Assembly: GCA_003342895.1 (NCBI GenBank)
Contig: PTFA01000195.1
Span: forward strand, 1,736,001 to 1,800,000
Direction of reading: 5' to 3'
DNA length: 64,000 bases
From: Casuarius casuarius
Taxonomy: Eukaryota > Chordata > Aves > Casuariiformes > Casuariidae
In this document: positions 1 to 28,459 of the stretch, one piece after another
How positions within the stretch are numbered: the stretch's first letter is position 1
How the letters are laid out: each line of letters opens with the position of its first letter
Program-made: the position numbers and the translations under genes
The notes under the pieces: model-generated
Told to the model about the DNA's origin: nothing
Databases searched by the model: none
Seen by the model: only the letters and a program-made list of their open reading frames with translations

Positions 1-400
1 AGGCCCAGTAGGATTGCACAATCCTAGAACTGCACTGATTGAAAGACTACGATAATAAGATAGGTTGAATGGTAGCAAGAATGAAGGACAAATGCTAACC
101 TGTTTCTTTTGTTTCAAGAAAAAGGTGTCTGACTACAGGATACCCCTCCTGATAGCCTATACCTTGGCTTTTGTGCAGCCACCCCATCTCCTCCCACTTG
201 CCCCACTAGCCCAACCTGAAAGGGAAAAAAATGAAACAAATGGAGCATGCAGATGCCTTGCCTGTAAGAGTTAATTCTCCTTTGCTCTTATGGGCTCAAG
301 AGAGGGAAAGGGCTAGAGGAAGCTATTGCTATAGATGACTTCCTTTCCATGGCGAAGTTTACTGACAACTTNTTAAAAATACAACCAACACAGGCATTTT

Positions 401-1872
401 AAAGTGTGGGTATTGACATTTTATTTTTTTAAATGGCAAAAAAGAATACATCATATTAGTGACTGGAAATGTGTACAGAGTTATGCATTTGAAGGAATTC
501 ATGCATTAAAGAAATGGGCTTTGANAGAGTTTCTCTAAGGCAGTGCCATGGGACCCACAGATTCTTTCACAGCTGGTACTGCTCATTTCAAATGTGCTGT
601 AATAACATGGCATTGAGAGAGCCTGGGATCCTCCAACATCACAGCACTGTACAGGAGCCAGTACAGGAGTTGCCTGAACACCCGGCACCTCCATAGAAAT
701 TCTGTGGTAAAAGGGCCGTGAGTATCAAGGCTACCCCAGTAACTCTGCCAGGTAGAAAACAGGATGCTCCAAGAGCACAATGCCATAAGCTACAACTATC
801 CCAGGAAAATCCAACAGTATCTCAAAGCTGTCAGACTAGGCAGTTCCCACAAATCTTTAAATCATCTCATCCCAACCCTGATATTTAGTAACAGCTTTAA
901 AGAGTACATTTATACATCTCTATAAAAAAACAAAACAAAAAACACACTGTTGTGAAACTTACATGAACGCACACAACCTTAGTGACACCGTGTTTTCAGT
1001 GGAACTCGGCTATTAGCTGACTGCAGTTTATATACAAAGCGGATTGATTAGAAAGGCTGCTACAGGGAGCCAAACTTTCTTACCAGGTTAGCCCCGGGCT
1101 AAAACAAGGATTTCTTATGTGTTATCTTCTGTGATGTGGCAATATTAAAAATTGTGATTAAAACATCAGGGTGCAGTGGTTTGTAAACATGTCTTAACAT
1201 TAAGTTAAAATCCAGTGCATTCTCACACTCTGCTCTGACATTATGGATCAACCAACTGATATGATCTTCTGGGAGTTCCTGGGAGGCAAGAAAAATCTGG
1301 CCAAATAAAATCTTTTAGACAGGTTCACTCCTGGTGTCAAGTCAATGACTTTAGAGCTACACCAAACATTAATTTGATCCGTCATTGAGACACATGCTGA
1401 TTTCTTTTTTCAGGATGTAGAGGTTTCCATTCCATGATAGCAAAGTTACTTTTTGCACTATTCCCACTCTGCAGATGGGAACACAGATTTGGAGGGAAGC
1501 AGTTTGCCAAGCTAACACGCCAGGCCAGCAACATAGCCCGGGAGAGCTGCAGATGCTGAATGCCCAGCCTGCACTAGAGGCGCTGGACAGCAATGCCCCT
1601 CTGACTCCTACAGTCCTCAATCCCCTTTTACTAGGGAAAGATTACGTGATATCTTTGNATTTGGGGGAACAGGTCACAGGAAAAGTGTCTAAAGCAAATG
1701 CATCAGGGATGTACAAAGAAACTAGGCTAGACTATTTCAAGATGGCGGGAGGGAGGGGGAACAAACAAAAAACTCTTCCTGTTGTTCTTGAAGCTCTCCT
1801 CGACTTCTTTCTCCTCTTTGCTGACTGCAGTCCTGAGTAATGTGCGTCTGCCAGACCTGGGTGGCAGCTTTC
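401..1872 (-). other. AQP3: AQP3 3' untranslated region
   Basis: This follows the AQP3 stop codon on the minus strand up to the inferred cleavage site near 400-410. No other gene is evident. The far boundary rests on the single good AATAAA (425-420) followed by a GU-rich stretch, so the length of about 1.45 kb is inferred. Earlier alternative poly(A) sites cannot be excluded. Confidence 0.6.
420..425 (-). terminator. AQP3 polyadenylation signal AATAAA
   Basis: The plus strand reads TTTATT, giving AATAAA on the minus strand about 1.45 kb after the AQP3 stop. A GU-rich downstream element (minus strand TGTGTTGGTTGT) lies at about 383-394, at the usual spacing. Together they make a plausible 3' end. 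Confidence 0.65.
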
Positions 1873-16601
<14,729 letters not shown>

Positions 16602-16691
16602 TGCAGTAAAGGTGCCTCTCAAGCTGCGTCAGGGAAAAGAAGCAGCTGGCAAAAACTCAACAAGAGTTCTCCCCTANCACAGCTGCCTTTG

Positions 16692-16702
16692 CTTATAAAT
16701 AA
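16692..16702 (-). promoter_or_regulatory. AQP3 TATA-like box
   Basis: The minus strand reads TTATTTATAAG about 92-101 bp before the ATG. This places transcription start near 16665-16675 and gives a 5' UTR of about 65-75 nt without an upstream ATG. It is a strong TATA-type element by sequence and position; the start site itself is not observed. Confidence 0.65.
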
Positions 16703-16734
16703 GTTCTGCGATGCCTGACACACCTCCCGGGTAA

Positions 16735-16743
16735 CCACACCCC
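16735..16743 (+). promoter_or_regulatory. CACCC/KLF-type box in AQP3 promoter
   Basis: The motif CCACACCCC lies about 35-45 bp upstream of the TATA-like box, a typical place for a Kruppel-like factor or Sp1-family site. This is a motif-level prediction only. Confidence 0.4.
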
Positions 16744-16779
16744 TTCCACCCTCTCTTCAAACCCAACTTATTTTTTTTC

Positions 16780-18835
16780 CCCTCCTTTTCAGCATAGGAC
16801 AGAGTGGGTGGTTTTCTTCATTTTCTTGGTTGCTCACACAGGTGAGCAAGTGGTTTGTGAGGCTCAGAAGAAGAGGTTTCCTTCAGAAGAGTTAAAAAAC
16901 GGGGCAAAGATGTCCATGCTTAACTTCTGCTGTTTTCATCACTTACCAGCTAGAGCACATGGCTGAATCTGCCCCTCTCTAGCCTCTCCTGAGGTCCAAA
17001 AGGTTAAATATGTAAACTAGAGTGTATCTAAACCCACTTGTGCTATCAGAGTGCCCTGCTTTCATTTTTCTTTCCCTCCCAAGCTCGCTTTAGGATGGCA
17101 AAGAGATTAGCACCCCTGTGCTGATTCAGAGGCTATAGCAACTTTTTCAACAAAATAGTGGGGCAGGAGGGTTTGATCCCCCACACCTGTACTGTGGGCT
17201 GAGGCCAAGGCAAGTCCTGACTCCAGTAATCACCCCAGTTAAAACTGGTCTCACGAAGCAAGACCAGACCTCTCCTCAGCTCAGAGTCCTGGATCAAAAT
17301 GCTGGACCTAGTTCCAAATGGTGGTGTGTTGTCACCATTTCTTTCTCCCTCCCAGGGCTTTGGGAGAGCATTTGCAGCCCAATCCTCATGAAAGCTGAGA
17401 GGAAAAGCCATGAGAGATCCCTGACCCGGAGCCGATCCCTCCTCATGAGACCTTGACAGGGGGCTTATGCATCATGGCACGAGCAACTTTTTAGGGCCAT
17501 GCTCTGAGCAAGGCCTCTGGGACCACCAATGTGCCCCATTTCACTGAGCCTCACAGGAATCAACCACTGCTCCCCTTTCATCCTCAGTAATGTCATATAT
17601 TACCCATATATTACCATTTTTTAATGTCATATATATACTCAAATTTATGAGACTGCCTGAGTGAAAGCTGTCCCAGTCTGTAGCATCTGGAGTGAAAGCT
17701 AGTAACAGAGGACACNTGTCACTTTGGCATCTGGTTTCTCTTAAGTAAGCAGTAAAAATTCCCTGGGCTCATCGGGACTTGATGCAGAACAGCAGAANTG
17801 AATTTGCAGGACTGAAAGGGACCCCTTTTCTGGATTTGTTTCCCCGCCTCCTCTGCAAAGCCACAGATTCCTGGCTTTTCCTCTTCCCCTTATTTAACCA
17901 TCAACCTTCCTGCTAGAAAAGCAGAGCTTTTCNGTGCAGTGATGAATAGACCTTTATTCAGTACAGAAACTGCAGTCAGACTGAGAAACAGAGTCAGGGA
18001 TGCAGTTAAGAAAGGAATAATGTTTAAGGAATCAAATGCAGGGACACATTTGAGGTCCAAATGTAATTGCAGGAACAGCAAACGTTTCTCATTACTTAAC
18101 TCTTAGACCTAGTCTAGTATCACTGACACTGGCAGAGTGCTTCAAACTCCAGCATGCATTCAACCAGCCCCACACACACTTGCTAAGACTGTGGTTTATA
18201 AACCAGTGCTCGGGATACTCATTTTTTTCTCCCCCTCCCTCTCTTTTGCCCTCATGCTCTTGCTGCACATCACACAAGCCGTGGAGGATCCATAACTCCT
18301 CCTGTGCCTGAGACTTCCTTATGTCTCTTTCATACTCTGCTCTGTGTTCTTCATCCTGACTTTGTNTGGAAGCCATCACAGCCAGAAATGTTGGGTTTTT
18401 TTCCTTTTGGCAGTTCCCAAGCTGAGGTCTGTGGACTATTTTGTCATTTGTTGAATTGTCACTGTGTAGGGGCTGTGTTGTCTTAATTTAGATTTATTTA
18501 GATGTATTTCCTTCTCTGGTGGTGCCCTGCAGGGTGCAAGCAATAAGACCAGAAAGATCCTGCTGAGAAGCAAGAGGGACGGGGAGATATGATGTTCTCC
18601 AGGTAGGTAGACACATGTCCCCATCACTGTAGCATCTGCTCCCCATTGGCTTTGAGTAAGAGTCCAGGGTACAGAAATTTCTTCTGTGCTATCCTAGTGA
18701 AGTGATAATAGACCTACTGGGGAAGGGAGGGGAGATNTTTACGCTGCCAGAGTGATGATAGAAGATGGGGTAACACAGCATCAAAGTCAGTGTTTGGAAA
18801 AGTCTAGACAGGAGCAATCCTGGGGAACCAGGATG
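16780..18835. other. Intergenic, upstream of AQP3, no gene seen
   Basis: This stretch covers the AQP3 upstream region. It contains only short open frames without splice or start context. A small AT-rich direct-repeat patch lies at 17588-17634, with TAATGTCATATAT occurring twice 34 bp apart. Distal AQP3 control elements could be here, but none can be named. Confidence 0.6.
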
Positions 18836-18837
18836 GG

Positions 18838-19015
18838 GTGGGTGGCCTGTGACTCACTGCCTGACCCTGAGCAAATCCCTCACCTTTCCACACCTCAGCT
18901 TCTCCATCAGTGAATTGGAGAGATTGACACTGGATTCCCTTTCTGAGGTGTTGTGAGGATGAATCATCACAGCCCAAGATCCGACAATTCAAAATGAGCA
19001 ATAAAGGCTTAGGCA
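18838..19015 (+). repeat. MIR-like SINE
   Basis: The order of segments follows a MIR consensus in plus orientation: a 'gac..tgagcaaatc.ctcac' core, a 'cctcagcttctccatc' block, then 'gttgtgaggatgaa' and a terminal 'gagcaataaa'. It is diverged and truncated at the 5' end. Confidence 0.6.
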
Positions 19016-19019
19016 ATTG

Positions 19020-22000
19020 CTTTCACAACAGCTAGCCATGTTATTATCTAGGAAAAAGTTTGGGTAAGAGACAGTGGTACAACTCTGGAAGAAGAGAAAG
19101 ATCTTTCCAGAAGCAACAATTAATCAAAGTGTGGGTAAGGGCTGAAAGGCCCCAATGCTGGCTCTTCCCTGTGCCAAGGCTGGAATTGTCCGACCAAACC
19201 AAACAGCTGGCATCCAGGGACACATGATCTTAGCANAAAAGAATTAAATCTGTGCGACAACAGTTTCTCAAAGAAGCTCATCTACCCCAGTACCTGGTGC
19301 CCAGGGTACCAGTACCCATCCTTGTGGTTAGAAGTCCATGGGTCAGTAGGAGTATACAAGAAAGGCTGTAGCAGTAAGACTGACACTAAGGCAGAGCCCC
19401 ANATTTGCTGTGCCTTCCTAGCACTCACTGGACACAGCAAGATGTCCATCCCTTTAGCGTTGCCTTGCATGGACATTTAAGACAGCTCTTGCACAGCACA
19501 AAGGTTTGAAAGAAGGACATTTCAAAGCTTCTGTCACAAGAACTCGTGCCTGGCTTCCTGCTGGTGGTGCCAAAGCTATTGAAGCCCANGCAAGGAACTT
19601 CTGTGATCAATCACAGCCCATTTCAAACATCATGCATCAAAGTGCCCAGAGTGAACTATCCCTATCAATCTACACAGTGCCCAAAAGATCAAGGCACTGG
19701 GTAGGGAAATCTAACATATTGTTTTAAGGAAAATGCTAGTTGCCCAGAGGAAAGCTCAAAGACAAAAAAGAAGCCTAGCTCAGCAGTGACTGCACGTGGT
19801 TTGTTCTGGTGTGCTCGTTATATAAATCTCAATCCTTTCTTCCACAGTTAGCATTTTATCCATCAGGCCATNCCCTCTAAGTACAGCTGATCTCCCAAAC
19901 CCCAGGTCTATGGAGAACTTATCATAATGTTTGTCACTTTATTCCTTATTCCTTTCCTTTCTCTCCTGCAGAACCTTGCAACATGCTACAAGAAACTCAC
20001 TGTGCTTGGCCTGTTATTTCTAGATGTGATCCAAAACTAACACCCGGGCTGCAAGTTTCCTGTTTGCATGTCANCCTTGCTGCCTGGCTCCGTCCCTCAC
20101 CACTCCGCTCTGGGGAAAGGCACAGGTGAAATTCTAAAAGACCCCAATCCTTGGCTGCTCCCCATCAGCAGTTTTCCTACTGACTCTAGTGCCACAAAAT
20201 AAACCCAGGGTTGTAAACTCCCTGGCTTCTGCAAAGTGCTGAATCAGCCTCCAGAACTGTAAATTTTCTCATTAAAAACCAAGTTAACCAGAATCACCAG
20301 ACTTTTCCTTAAACAGCTGAATAGATAAACTTGGACTGATGGCTTACACATCTTATCCAAGCCAAATTGATTCACCCATCCCAGAATGCGTGGTGCAATC
20401 CAAAATGGAGAAAAGCATGAATCACACAAATCTGTAATGACTCACTCTTTACACAGATACTTGGGTTAGCTGGTGCAAAAGCCGTTACGCCAAGAGTGGT
20501 CATTGGGTCAGAGCATGACAGGATTCATTCTTGTGAAATTTCCCTTTGGAAGATACCTCTGACCATCTCCCCCTTTCCATGATCCACTTGACAGAACATT
20601 ATGGTGACCTGTTGGGAAGACTTATTTGAAAAAAAAATTATAGCTTGCCTAATAAGTCAGGGTAGGAAATGCATGAGTAGGAAGTTTAGAAGCTTTCTAA
20701 ATGATTCTAGCTGGAGGGGTTGAGTGCAATGATTTCAACATCCTGCCTCGTATCTCAAGATTTGCAGAGGTAGGTGTTCATTTCACGTCTAGGTTTGNAC
20801 AGCCCTCCGTCCTGAGTTAGAAAATTGGGGAGCTTCCTTCAGGAAACAGTACTAGTCTACATAGCTGAGAGTCAGCTGTTTTGATTGTTGACCATACCGT
20901 GTTTGGAGAAACTTAAGGTGAAACTGCAGTCCCAATTTAGGCTCCTTGGACATCCAGGAGAGGCCTGAAAGTTGCCAAACTGAGTTTGCATTTTAAATTA
21001 CAATTTAATAATGGGAAAATTCCTTAAAATACCTGGAAAAATCTCCATATGAAGTCCATTGCTCAGGATCCAGTGGAACAAAAGCTGACCCCTGGACATC
21101 AGTCTTTACCTGGTGTCATTTGGTAGGATCTCAAAGGGGTGGATCCTCCATTATTATCTTGGGAGAGGGGCCCACAGCCTGTTTCCACTGGTGGTTACTT
21201 GCCACATCTGATTCCCCTTATCGAAAAGTTGGTCCCAATTTACTGGGATAAACACTGTGCCTCAAGTGGCATTCTTGCAAAGATGCCATTTTCCAGTATA
21301 CACAGTTGCATACCAGCATAACTACTGTAAATGGAAAAGCAACAATTGCTCCCAAAGAAATCTTTCTAATAGCACATCTGAAAGGAGAGCTATTAAGAAC
21401 AACCCTCCTGAAACAAGGTGTTCGGCAAGAGCTTTTCCCATAAACTGCTTTGTGTAGACAGTCGTTCCACTGAGAGCTGCAGAGCCAGTCGTGGCTTGGA
21501 GATACTGCTGTTATAGAGCACCACAGCAGGAAAGGTCAAAGACCTTGAAGCCAGAAGACACAGAAATGGGATGAGACTCAGATAGCCCAAGGTGTGGGTC
21601 AGGAGCAATGACAAGAACTTCTCCTACCAGACGAGGATGTCTCCAGTAATGGCGAGTGTGCCAACCCTCCCCCCTAACCACAGATAGTCTCAGCACAGAT
21701 GTTCCAGCACAGACATCCCCAGGGAAAGAAGCAATCACTTTAAGAATACAATGCATCTAGATGTCATTTTAGATGTCTATTCTATGTCCTCACTTTAGAA
21801 GTGTCTGTTTCTCTTCATTGACTATAAAGGAAACCTAAAACAACGAGCCGAGATGGAGACAGCAACACGTAGTCAGTGTAACCCCACCCAGGTGTCTCTG
21901 AGGAGCTGCAAACCTGCAAAAAGCAAAGGTATTTGTTCCACAAATGGGGTGAAGTATTCCCAATAGGAGCAGATAAACCTTAATACCTTTCTACAATTTG

Positions 22001-25000
22001 CAGTGGGGTCTCTTTCTGCAATACCACATGTAGTTCAGGTCACCTATGCTCAAGGAAGACAAAATGGAAGTGGAAGAGAAAATGGTGCAAAGAAATACCA
22101 GAAGGACAAGGAGATGAGTGGAGTCCCTCCATTCAAGTATGGGCTAAAAGTGATCAAATACGGTAATGTATCAGACCCAAGGCCAAGAGAGGACATAAAG
22201 CTGTCAGTAAGTCTATCAGGAAGGAAAAGAACTGTTTGTGTTTGCACAAGTGCAAAAAGAGATAAACCAGCCACAGGTAATTTTAGGCTGGAGATTAAAA
22301 ACCGTAAAAGCATGGATGTTCTATAGACATTTTTTTTTCCCATGGGAGATGCAAGGGCAGAAAATAGCAGAGGATTAAACTTAAAACAGGATAACTTCCA
22401 AACAGGATGCATGGGGTTTTCCTGAAGTAGTTACTTTTTTTCCCCGTTCTCTGTACCCTGACCCAATTCTACACCCACAAGGCTTGCTTGGCCTCGTATG
22501 GTGCCTGCAAGCAAATATCTGCTAACCTGCACCCTTGGAGAAGAAAATAAGGCTCCTGAACTGTAAAAGCACCTTTGGAGCAAACTACACTGTCTATCTC
22601 TTATGGCTTCAGGGCACTCTAAGGGCTTTAACCACCAATTCACCAGGATGCTCCCTAAATCCACCTCTGTAAAAGCAAAGTGTACTTGCCTGCATTTGTC
22701 ACAAGTGATAACAGCCTGCCATGCTCTTTGGGACTTTCAGTCCTACAGCTAATTTTGCCTGAGCCTGAATCTTGGGGGAATTTCCATCCTGGCCTCTTTT
22801 TTTTTTTTTTTTTTTTTTTCCCCTCAGATAGCTTATATCCAAACCATTCCCCCTAAGCAAACAGGCATTAAGGAACTGCATTGTAATGGGCATTTCTGAG
22901 ATTCCATAATGCAACAGGTATTCGGCATGCACAAGCCACCTCAGGAGAACACCTGTGGTTGTGGAAATAATAGGGCTATAAACAGCAGGGCTGAGCTGTT
23001 CAGTGGATGCAGCAGCCAAAGTCTGAAGAGNCATAAGCACCCACCTCTCACTTCACCAAGGGAGTCCGTCTGCCGGAGAGAGAGAAAATGTCCTTTATGT
23101 GACAGCTCCTGTACAGACAGACATCAGCACGTGTGGTACACCAAATAGTTTGGGACCATAGCTTTTTAAACTGGATCTAGAGACTTCAGCAAAGGCTCAG
23201 GGCTGTGGGTGAGGAAAAGCAAAGAGCTTGGATGCTGTTCTGATGAAAGCCACTGTCTGTCCATCCCTCCTCTTGTATGGAGATATGTTGAGGCTAGACT
23301 GACTCTGCAGCTCACCTGGAATGTCTGCAGGGTGAAGAGCCAACATTTCCNTAGAAAAATGTCCTGGCTTCTTTTTCTTGGCCTGCTCGGATGGAGTGAA
23401 AACGGGGCTTTACACACTGAAAGCCCCAAAGAGAGTCAAGAAACGTAGAGGCCAAAAGAGAATTCAGGTAGGAGGCAGGCAACACTGCCAAGGTAACAGA
23501 ACACCACCTCTACAGCACTGGTGGGAGCTGGTCTCTGGCCATGCAACCTGCTTTGGAAGCCACTTCCCAGAAAAATCTACAGCGAAAGTCTGTCACGGGT
23601 GGCTGGGGCTTCCCGTGCAGGAGCTTTCCATCCTCCAGGGACAGGCAGCATCTCTCTTGCTTTGCCTATTAGCCTACACGAAGATGCACCCATTCTGAAA
23701 CTCCAGGCTCAGGGTATGAAACTCCCCTAGCCCCTACTAATAGGCACAGGAGAAGGGTCTTGTGTCTCCTCCAGTTCTCCAAGCCTGCCGCTCAGACATC
23801 ACACCCACTCCTTCCTGCTGGTGCATCTTCCAGAAAGCCCACAGAGACCTGAATCAGATTTGAGTTGGGCAACAGGAGTCAGCAACTTGTATACCTGTTA
23901 CTGAACAGTGAGATAAGATCACTTACACTCATCTCGCTCGTGGCTTGGGGAGTAGCTATTGCATGAACTCAGCTGGGGCAGCTGTTCATCCTTGCAAAAT
24001 TGTTATGAAGAGGCACCAGCCCCAGCTCCACGCATGCTCTCCCACCCCTCCCACAATGAATACACTCAGCTGGCAGAAATGATGATGTGCAGAGGGAGGG
24101 AGTGGGGTTGGCATGGATGCTGCGCCACTCATTCATCCCTCTTCCTGGCCTGTTGCAGTCAGGAGGCAGCAAGGGAAGGGTGGATGGGCAGAGGAAACCC
24201 AGCAAGATAGCCCAGTGTGGACCACGGTGAAGGAACAAGACATGCCAGTAATTTGTGGGAGGTTTCCCTGAAGGATATGCCATAAAGAATTGGTTCCAGC
24301 ATCTGCCAAAGAAATCATGAGAAATCTGAACTGGAGGCTATTATTATCCTATANAGGAAGCTTCCTGCACCTCCAAGAGAGCAAAGGTGTGTGTGAGGGG
24401 CAGGAAAAGCAGCAGTCTTCCTCATGCCCCATGCACACAAGTAGGGGGCATGCCCTAGAAGAGAAACTATGTCTTTACACCAGCTGTGTCCCNGGAGGAA
24501 GGTGCAGATATACACTCAGGCTAAACAACCCAATGGGTTACTCCAAGCTGGACCACAGTAAGCCCTGCTGATGGCAGCCTGGGAAATGGGGCCAATTGCT
24601 GGTAACTCTTCTTGAGAGCTGATATCTAGAAGGGAATTAATTTTTACTCAGTGAAATGGAAATTCAGCAGAGGCTGGGGAAGCAAGCTGCTCCCTTGACA
24701 CTAGCACTGATCATGTTCTGCTCATTACCATTTACTGTAAGGTGCTGCAGAGATGTTTCTGGAATGTGCANTGCCCTGAGGATGACTCTGGGCCATGAAA
24801 CTCTAAACCAGCTCCTGAACCTCCACAGTAAGTGATCATATCTGTCATTATTCCTTCCAGCCTCTGAAGCTATGGAACNTGGGTCGCTGCTCTTTCTTTC
24901 ATCACTATTCTTTTTGCCGCTTGGTAAACAAGCAACTCCCCCCCCGCTCCATGCCATTCCTAGGACACTGCATCATTCAGTGGATGTGCTCCAAACCAAC

Positions 25001-27840
25001 CAACACCTTAAGATTATGGTTAACTTATATAACAATAAATGCTAGGCTAAATCCTCTGCAGGTGTAAACTGGAGCGTCTTCAGTTTTCATCAGCAGATAA
25101 TTTGGAGCCTAAAAAACTTCCCTGCTTGCACTCTGCGGTGTCCACCTCTGAGTGGCACTCCAGCTGGTTAAAGGCATTTTCAAGCTCTATCCTAGCATAT
25201 AGAATAGCCCTTGTCAGTGGTAGGATTACACTTTAGATAGCTGACTCCTTTTATAAGAAGGAAGATGCAGGAAAGCAGTGACACTGTGTGTGTACCAAAG
25301 CTGAGTTTCCCTGGCTACAGACTTTAGCTGCAATAGAGTTCAAAGAGCCCTGCCCAGGAGTCTGCAAATGCACCAGATGCACTTTTTAGCACCAGGATTT
25401 CCACATATAATAGTGTTCAGGTTCTTCTGGCATCCCAGTCCTAATTCATTGCTGTCCCCCCCTTCAGGACTACCAAAGCCATTGGCATGTAATTTCAAGC
25501 GCTAGGCTGTACAGAGCCCAGCTTGTCTGGCCACCTGGACCAGCTCTTGAAAGGCCGTGGCAGCGAGAAGGCTGTCACTGCAATGTCTGAGCTTCTCGAC
25601 AACATTATTTACGTAGTAGACATCCANTAGTTGGAGACTTGCTGGATATTTCAGAGAGGAGGGGACGAGAACCTCACATGATGGCAGAGCAACACTATTG
25701 ATACAGGAGTATCCGCACCCAGCTCTGATGGGCTGGGGTTTGTGCAGGGCTGTGGGTTTTGGGGGTTGTCTTTTCTATTAGGATTTTTAAAAGGTGAAGA
25801 TGATGGAGAAAGAGCCGGGAAAAACACCTGAGGGCTGAAGTAAATACCCTTTGCAGGAAGAAACTCAGAGAGTTCAACATGTNCAGCCTTTCAGAGAGAA
25901 GATGGAAAGGCAGCTTGATTACAAGGTACAGACACCACTGTCAGGAGAAAATACAAGGTCTTTAATTTCCAAGAGAAAGGCACNTCAAACCAAATGTTTT
26001 TCGCTTTGAGCCAGACAAGTTCAAATGGGAAGCCCAGGCACAGGGGTTTGCCTTTCCTCCGAGCAAAGCTGGCTAGACCTGTGGGAGAGAAGCTGCAGGC
26101 AAGCAGACAGGTGGGCTCAGCGGAGAGGTGCCTCGCTGAAATGAGAGGTGTCCCCTGATGGAGAGTGAGGAAGCAAGCACAAGCAGCCAGAGAATTTTTC
26201 TAGCTCTCCATTCACTGTGGGTGCTGTTGCTCCAAAGCGTGCTCCGTCATGTCCCGCCTCTGAAAGGAGGATACACTTCAGTGGAAAGAGAGACGCACAA
26301 GCAGAAGTGATTTGCTAGCCTGAGGCTCAGCGGAGCTGCTCCTTCCCTTTTGCTGCAACAGTCATGTTGTGTGGCATCCTTGAGCTACAGGGATCCGGAG
26401 CCAAGCCAGCATAGTTAATTGTGCAACACCTTTATGACTGGAAAACCTGCCTCCCCTCCCTTATATAATCGCAGAGCCTGGGGACGAGTCATCTCTTGCT
26501 GACTCTGGGGCTGGATTGTGTGGAGCAACCTCCCGAGCTGCAGGACATGCACTGCCTGAGCACAGGGCAAGGACAACCCTGGGCTGCCCTGCTTGAAGGA
26601 CAGAACGCATTTGCAAGGCAGTGCCTTGAAATGANAGACACTTCCCCACTCCCACAAGGGTATGAGAAATGTTTTTAAACACTCATCTAAGCCTAAAACA
26701 AGAATTTCAACTGCCCCAGCAGGTCTAGCTGATTTTTCTCCTTATCCTGTGTTTCAGGCTCCTACAGTCATCTTCCACTCACTCGCCCTTCCCCGGTGGG
26801 GACTTTGCACCATGCGTGTGCCATCAGACATAGCAAGACTACCCACATCCACAGGACGCAGTCACACAAACACATCCACACACGCTCCACAAGACACAAC
26901 CAATGCCCAACACAGGGCAGGAGCNAGCAATGTCCGGTGCAGAGCAGGGCAGAGGTGGGTGTCCTGCCTGGGGCTGCAAGAAGTGAGCTGTGTCCACACC
27001 ACAAGGATGGCAGTGGGATGCACCGGGTGCTCACGTGCCATGGGAGATAGCCTGGTTGTTACAGAGCAGAGACCTGTCACTGAGCAGGCACTGTCTGAGA
27101 AAAAGGATCAGGGGCATTTTTGCATGTGAGGCTCAAACATCTGCCTGTGCAACCACTTCCACTCTGCATTACCACCACAGCTGCCAGCACAGCCTGTTAC
27201 TCTGCTCCGAGTCTTGCCTATAGCGTTGTCAAACTTTCACTCTTGGTAGCTGAACATTTTCTACCTTGTTCATCTGCCTCAATATATGTGTACACCTCTG
27301 TCTGTTAAGACAATTTCAACCACTTCCAGAACAAGGCTAATAACAAATCAGTGCTTTTGCCTGTGTTAAAAACACACTTGTGGCCTGGTTGCCCTGCCTT
27401 GGATTTGGGACTTGAAATATCATTGTGATGCAGAGAGGTAGGTAAGTGCTTTTGCCCACTGGTGAAAATCCTTCCCCAGCACAGTCTGGTTACAGCTCAG
27501 GTGTCCTCAGAGGAGAGTTGGTAGATCTTTGCTGACATGATTCCCCTGGAGCTTTTAAATTCATTGANGTCATTTCTGAAAATATCCACAGCTCCTAGAA
27601 GAGGACAAAGCCACCCACACTCCATCGCCACAGAGCAAATGGATNTGTTCCCTCAGGTTCAAGGTGGTTCCTGATGGCTACATGGCAGAAAGTAGGCAAC
27701 AGGAATGAAATCCAGGGACCAAAAACCTCACTTTCCTGTGCTCTTCTCCATGAAATCCCTGTTGGTGTCTAGGAGGAGGGTGTCTCGTATGAGAAGGAAC
27801 AAAACCAGACTGGAGAGGAGGGACATATACACTGGGAAAT
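19020..27840. other. Intergenic, no gene seen
   Basis: No coding exon is recognised. A 23-base T run lies at 22797-22819. Open frames, the longest 155 codons at 26662-27129, show no recognisable domain and contain N positions. Composition is mixed, and no RNA gene or clear mobile element was identified. Confidence 0.55.
22797..22819 (+). repeat. Poly(T) run of 23
   Basis: Twenty-three consecutive T. Read on the minus strand this is a poly(A), which could be a retroposon tail, but nothing recognisable lies on its 5' side (higher coordinates). Confidence 0.85.
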
Positions 27841-27849
27841 GGACACTAG

Positions 27850-28450
27850 TGATGAGCGGGCTGGAAGGTGAAGAGAAACTCTGAGAGTTAAAGGAGAAGA
27901 CTAGGCAAAGAGGGAGAAAGGAAAGGGATGTGGGTTGGGACACGGCGGGAGAATGCTAGAGAGAGCCTTCCTTGGAGAGACCAGCTCACAGTTCCTTGGA
28001 GAGAAACCAAGACAGATGAGAAAGTCGTGGGACCTAGAAGTGGCCAGGACAGGCAACAGGAACTGACAGCTAGTGGAGGCTGTGGGAATAGAAAAGAAGG
28101 GAGGAAGGGCAGGAGGGATCTGGGGAGAGCTGGAACTGGCGAGGCAGCATTTGCGAGAAGGGGCAGGGGGAGATATGCATGCAGCTGATAAGGGGGCGCA
28201 GGGAGAAGCACAGAGGGACTGGGCCCAGCAAGCTGTGTGGAAAGGCATTTTAAGCAAGAGACTGAGCAGATAAAAGGTCTAAGGTTAAGAAAGGGAGAGG
28301 TAGGAGTCTGCGCAGGGAGGAGGAGAGGGGAACAGACACAAATTAGGGCTTGAGGGGCTGAGAGCCTTGACTTGGGCAGGGAGATGTGGAGGAGGGAAAA
28401 ACATGGGAAAGACAGGAGGAGGTGGGCCAAAAAGGAAAAAAAATCTGTGG
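27850..28450 (+). repeat. Purine-biased tract
   Basis: For about 600 bp the plus strand is dominated by A and G (GGA/GAGA-rich), with a short internal direct repeat TTCCTTGGAGAGA at 27968-27980 and 27992-28004. The bias creates a long stop-poor frame on the minus strand (27888-28460) that is Ser/Leu/Pro-rich and has no recognisable fold. I call it compositional, not a gene. Confidence 0.55.
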
Positions 28451-28459
28451 GAATGAGCA

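Noticed and set aside
16602..16622. Upstream in-frame extension of AQP3 from a TTG
   Set aside because: The ATG at 16601 gives the conserved MGRQ N-terminus and the family length of 292 residues. Nothing supports non-ATG initiation.
22797..22819. Poly(T) as the tail of a minus-strand retrogene
   Set aside because: The sequence on its 5' side (22,820-23,150 on minus) has no recognisable coding similarity, and no target-site duplication was visible.
26662..27129. 155-codon open frame on plus
   Set aside because: It includes a CACA/ACAC-rich patch that opens several frames at once. No domain or start context supports it.
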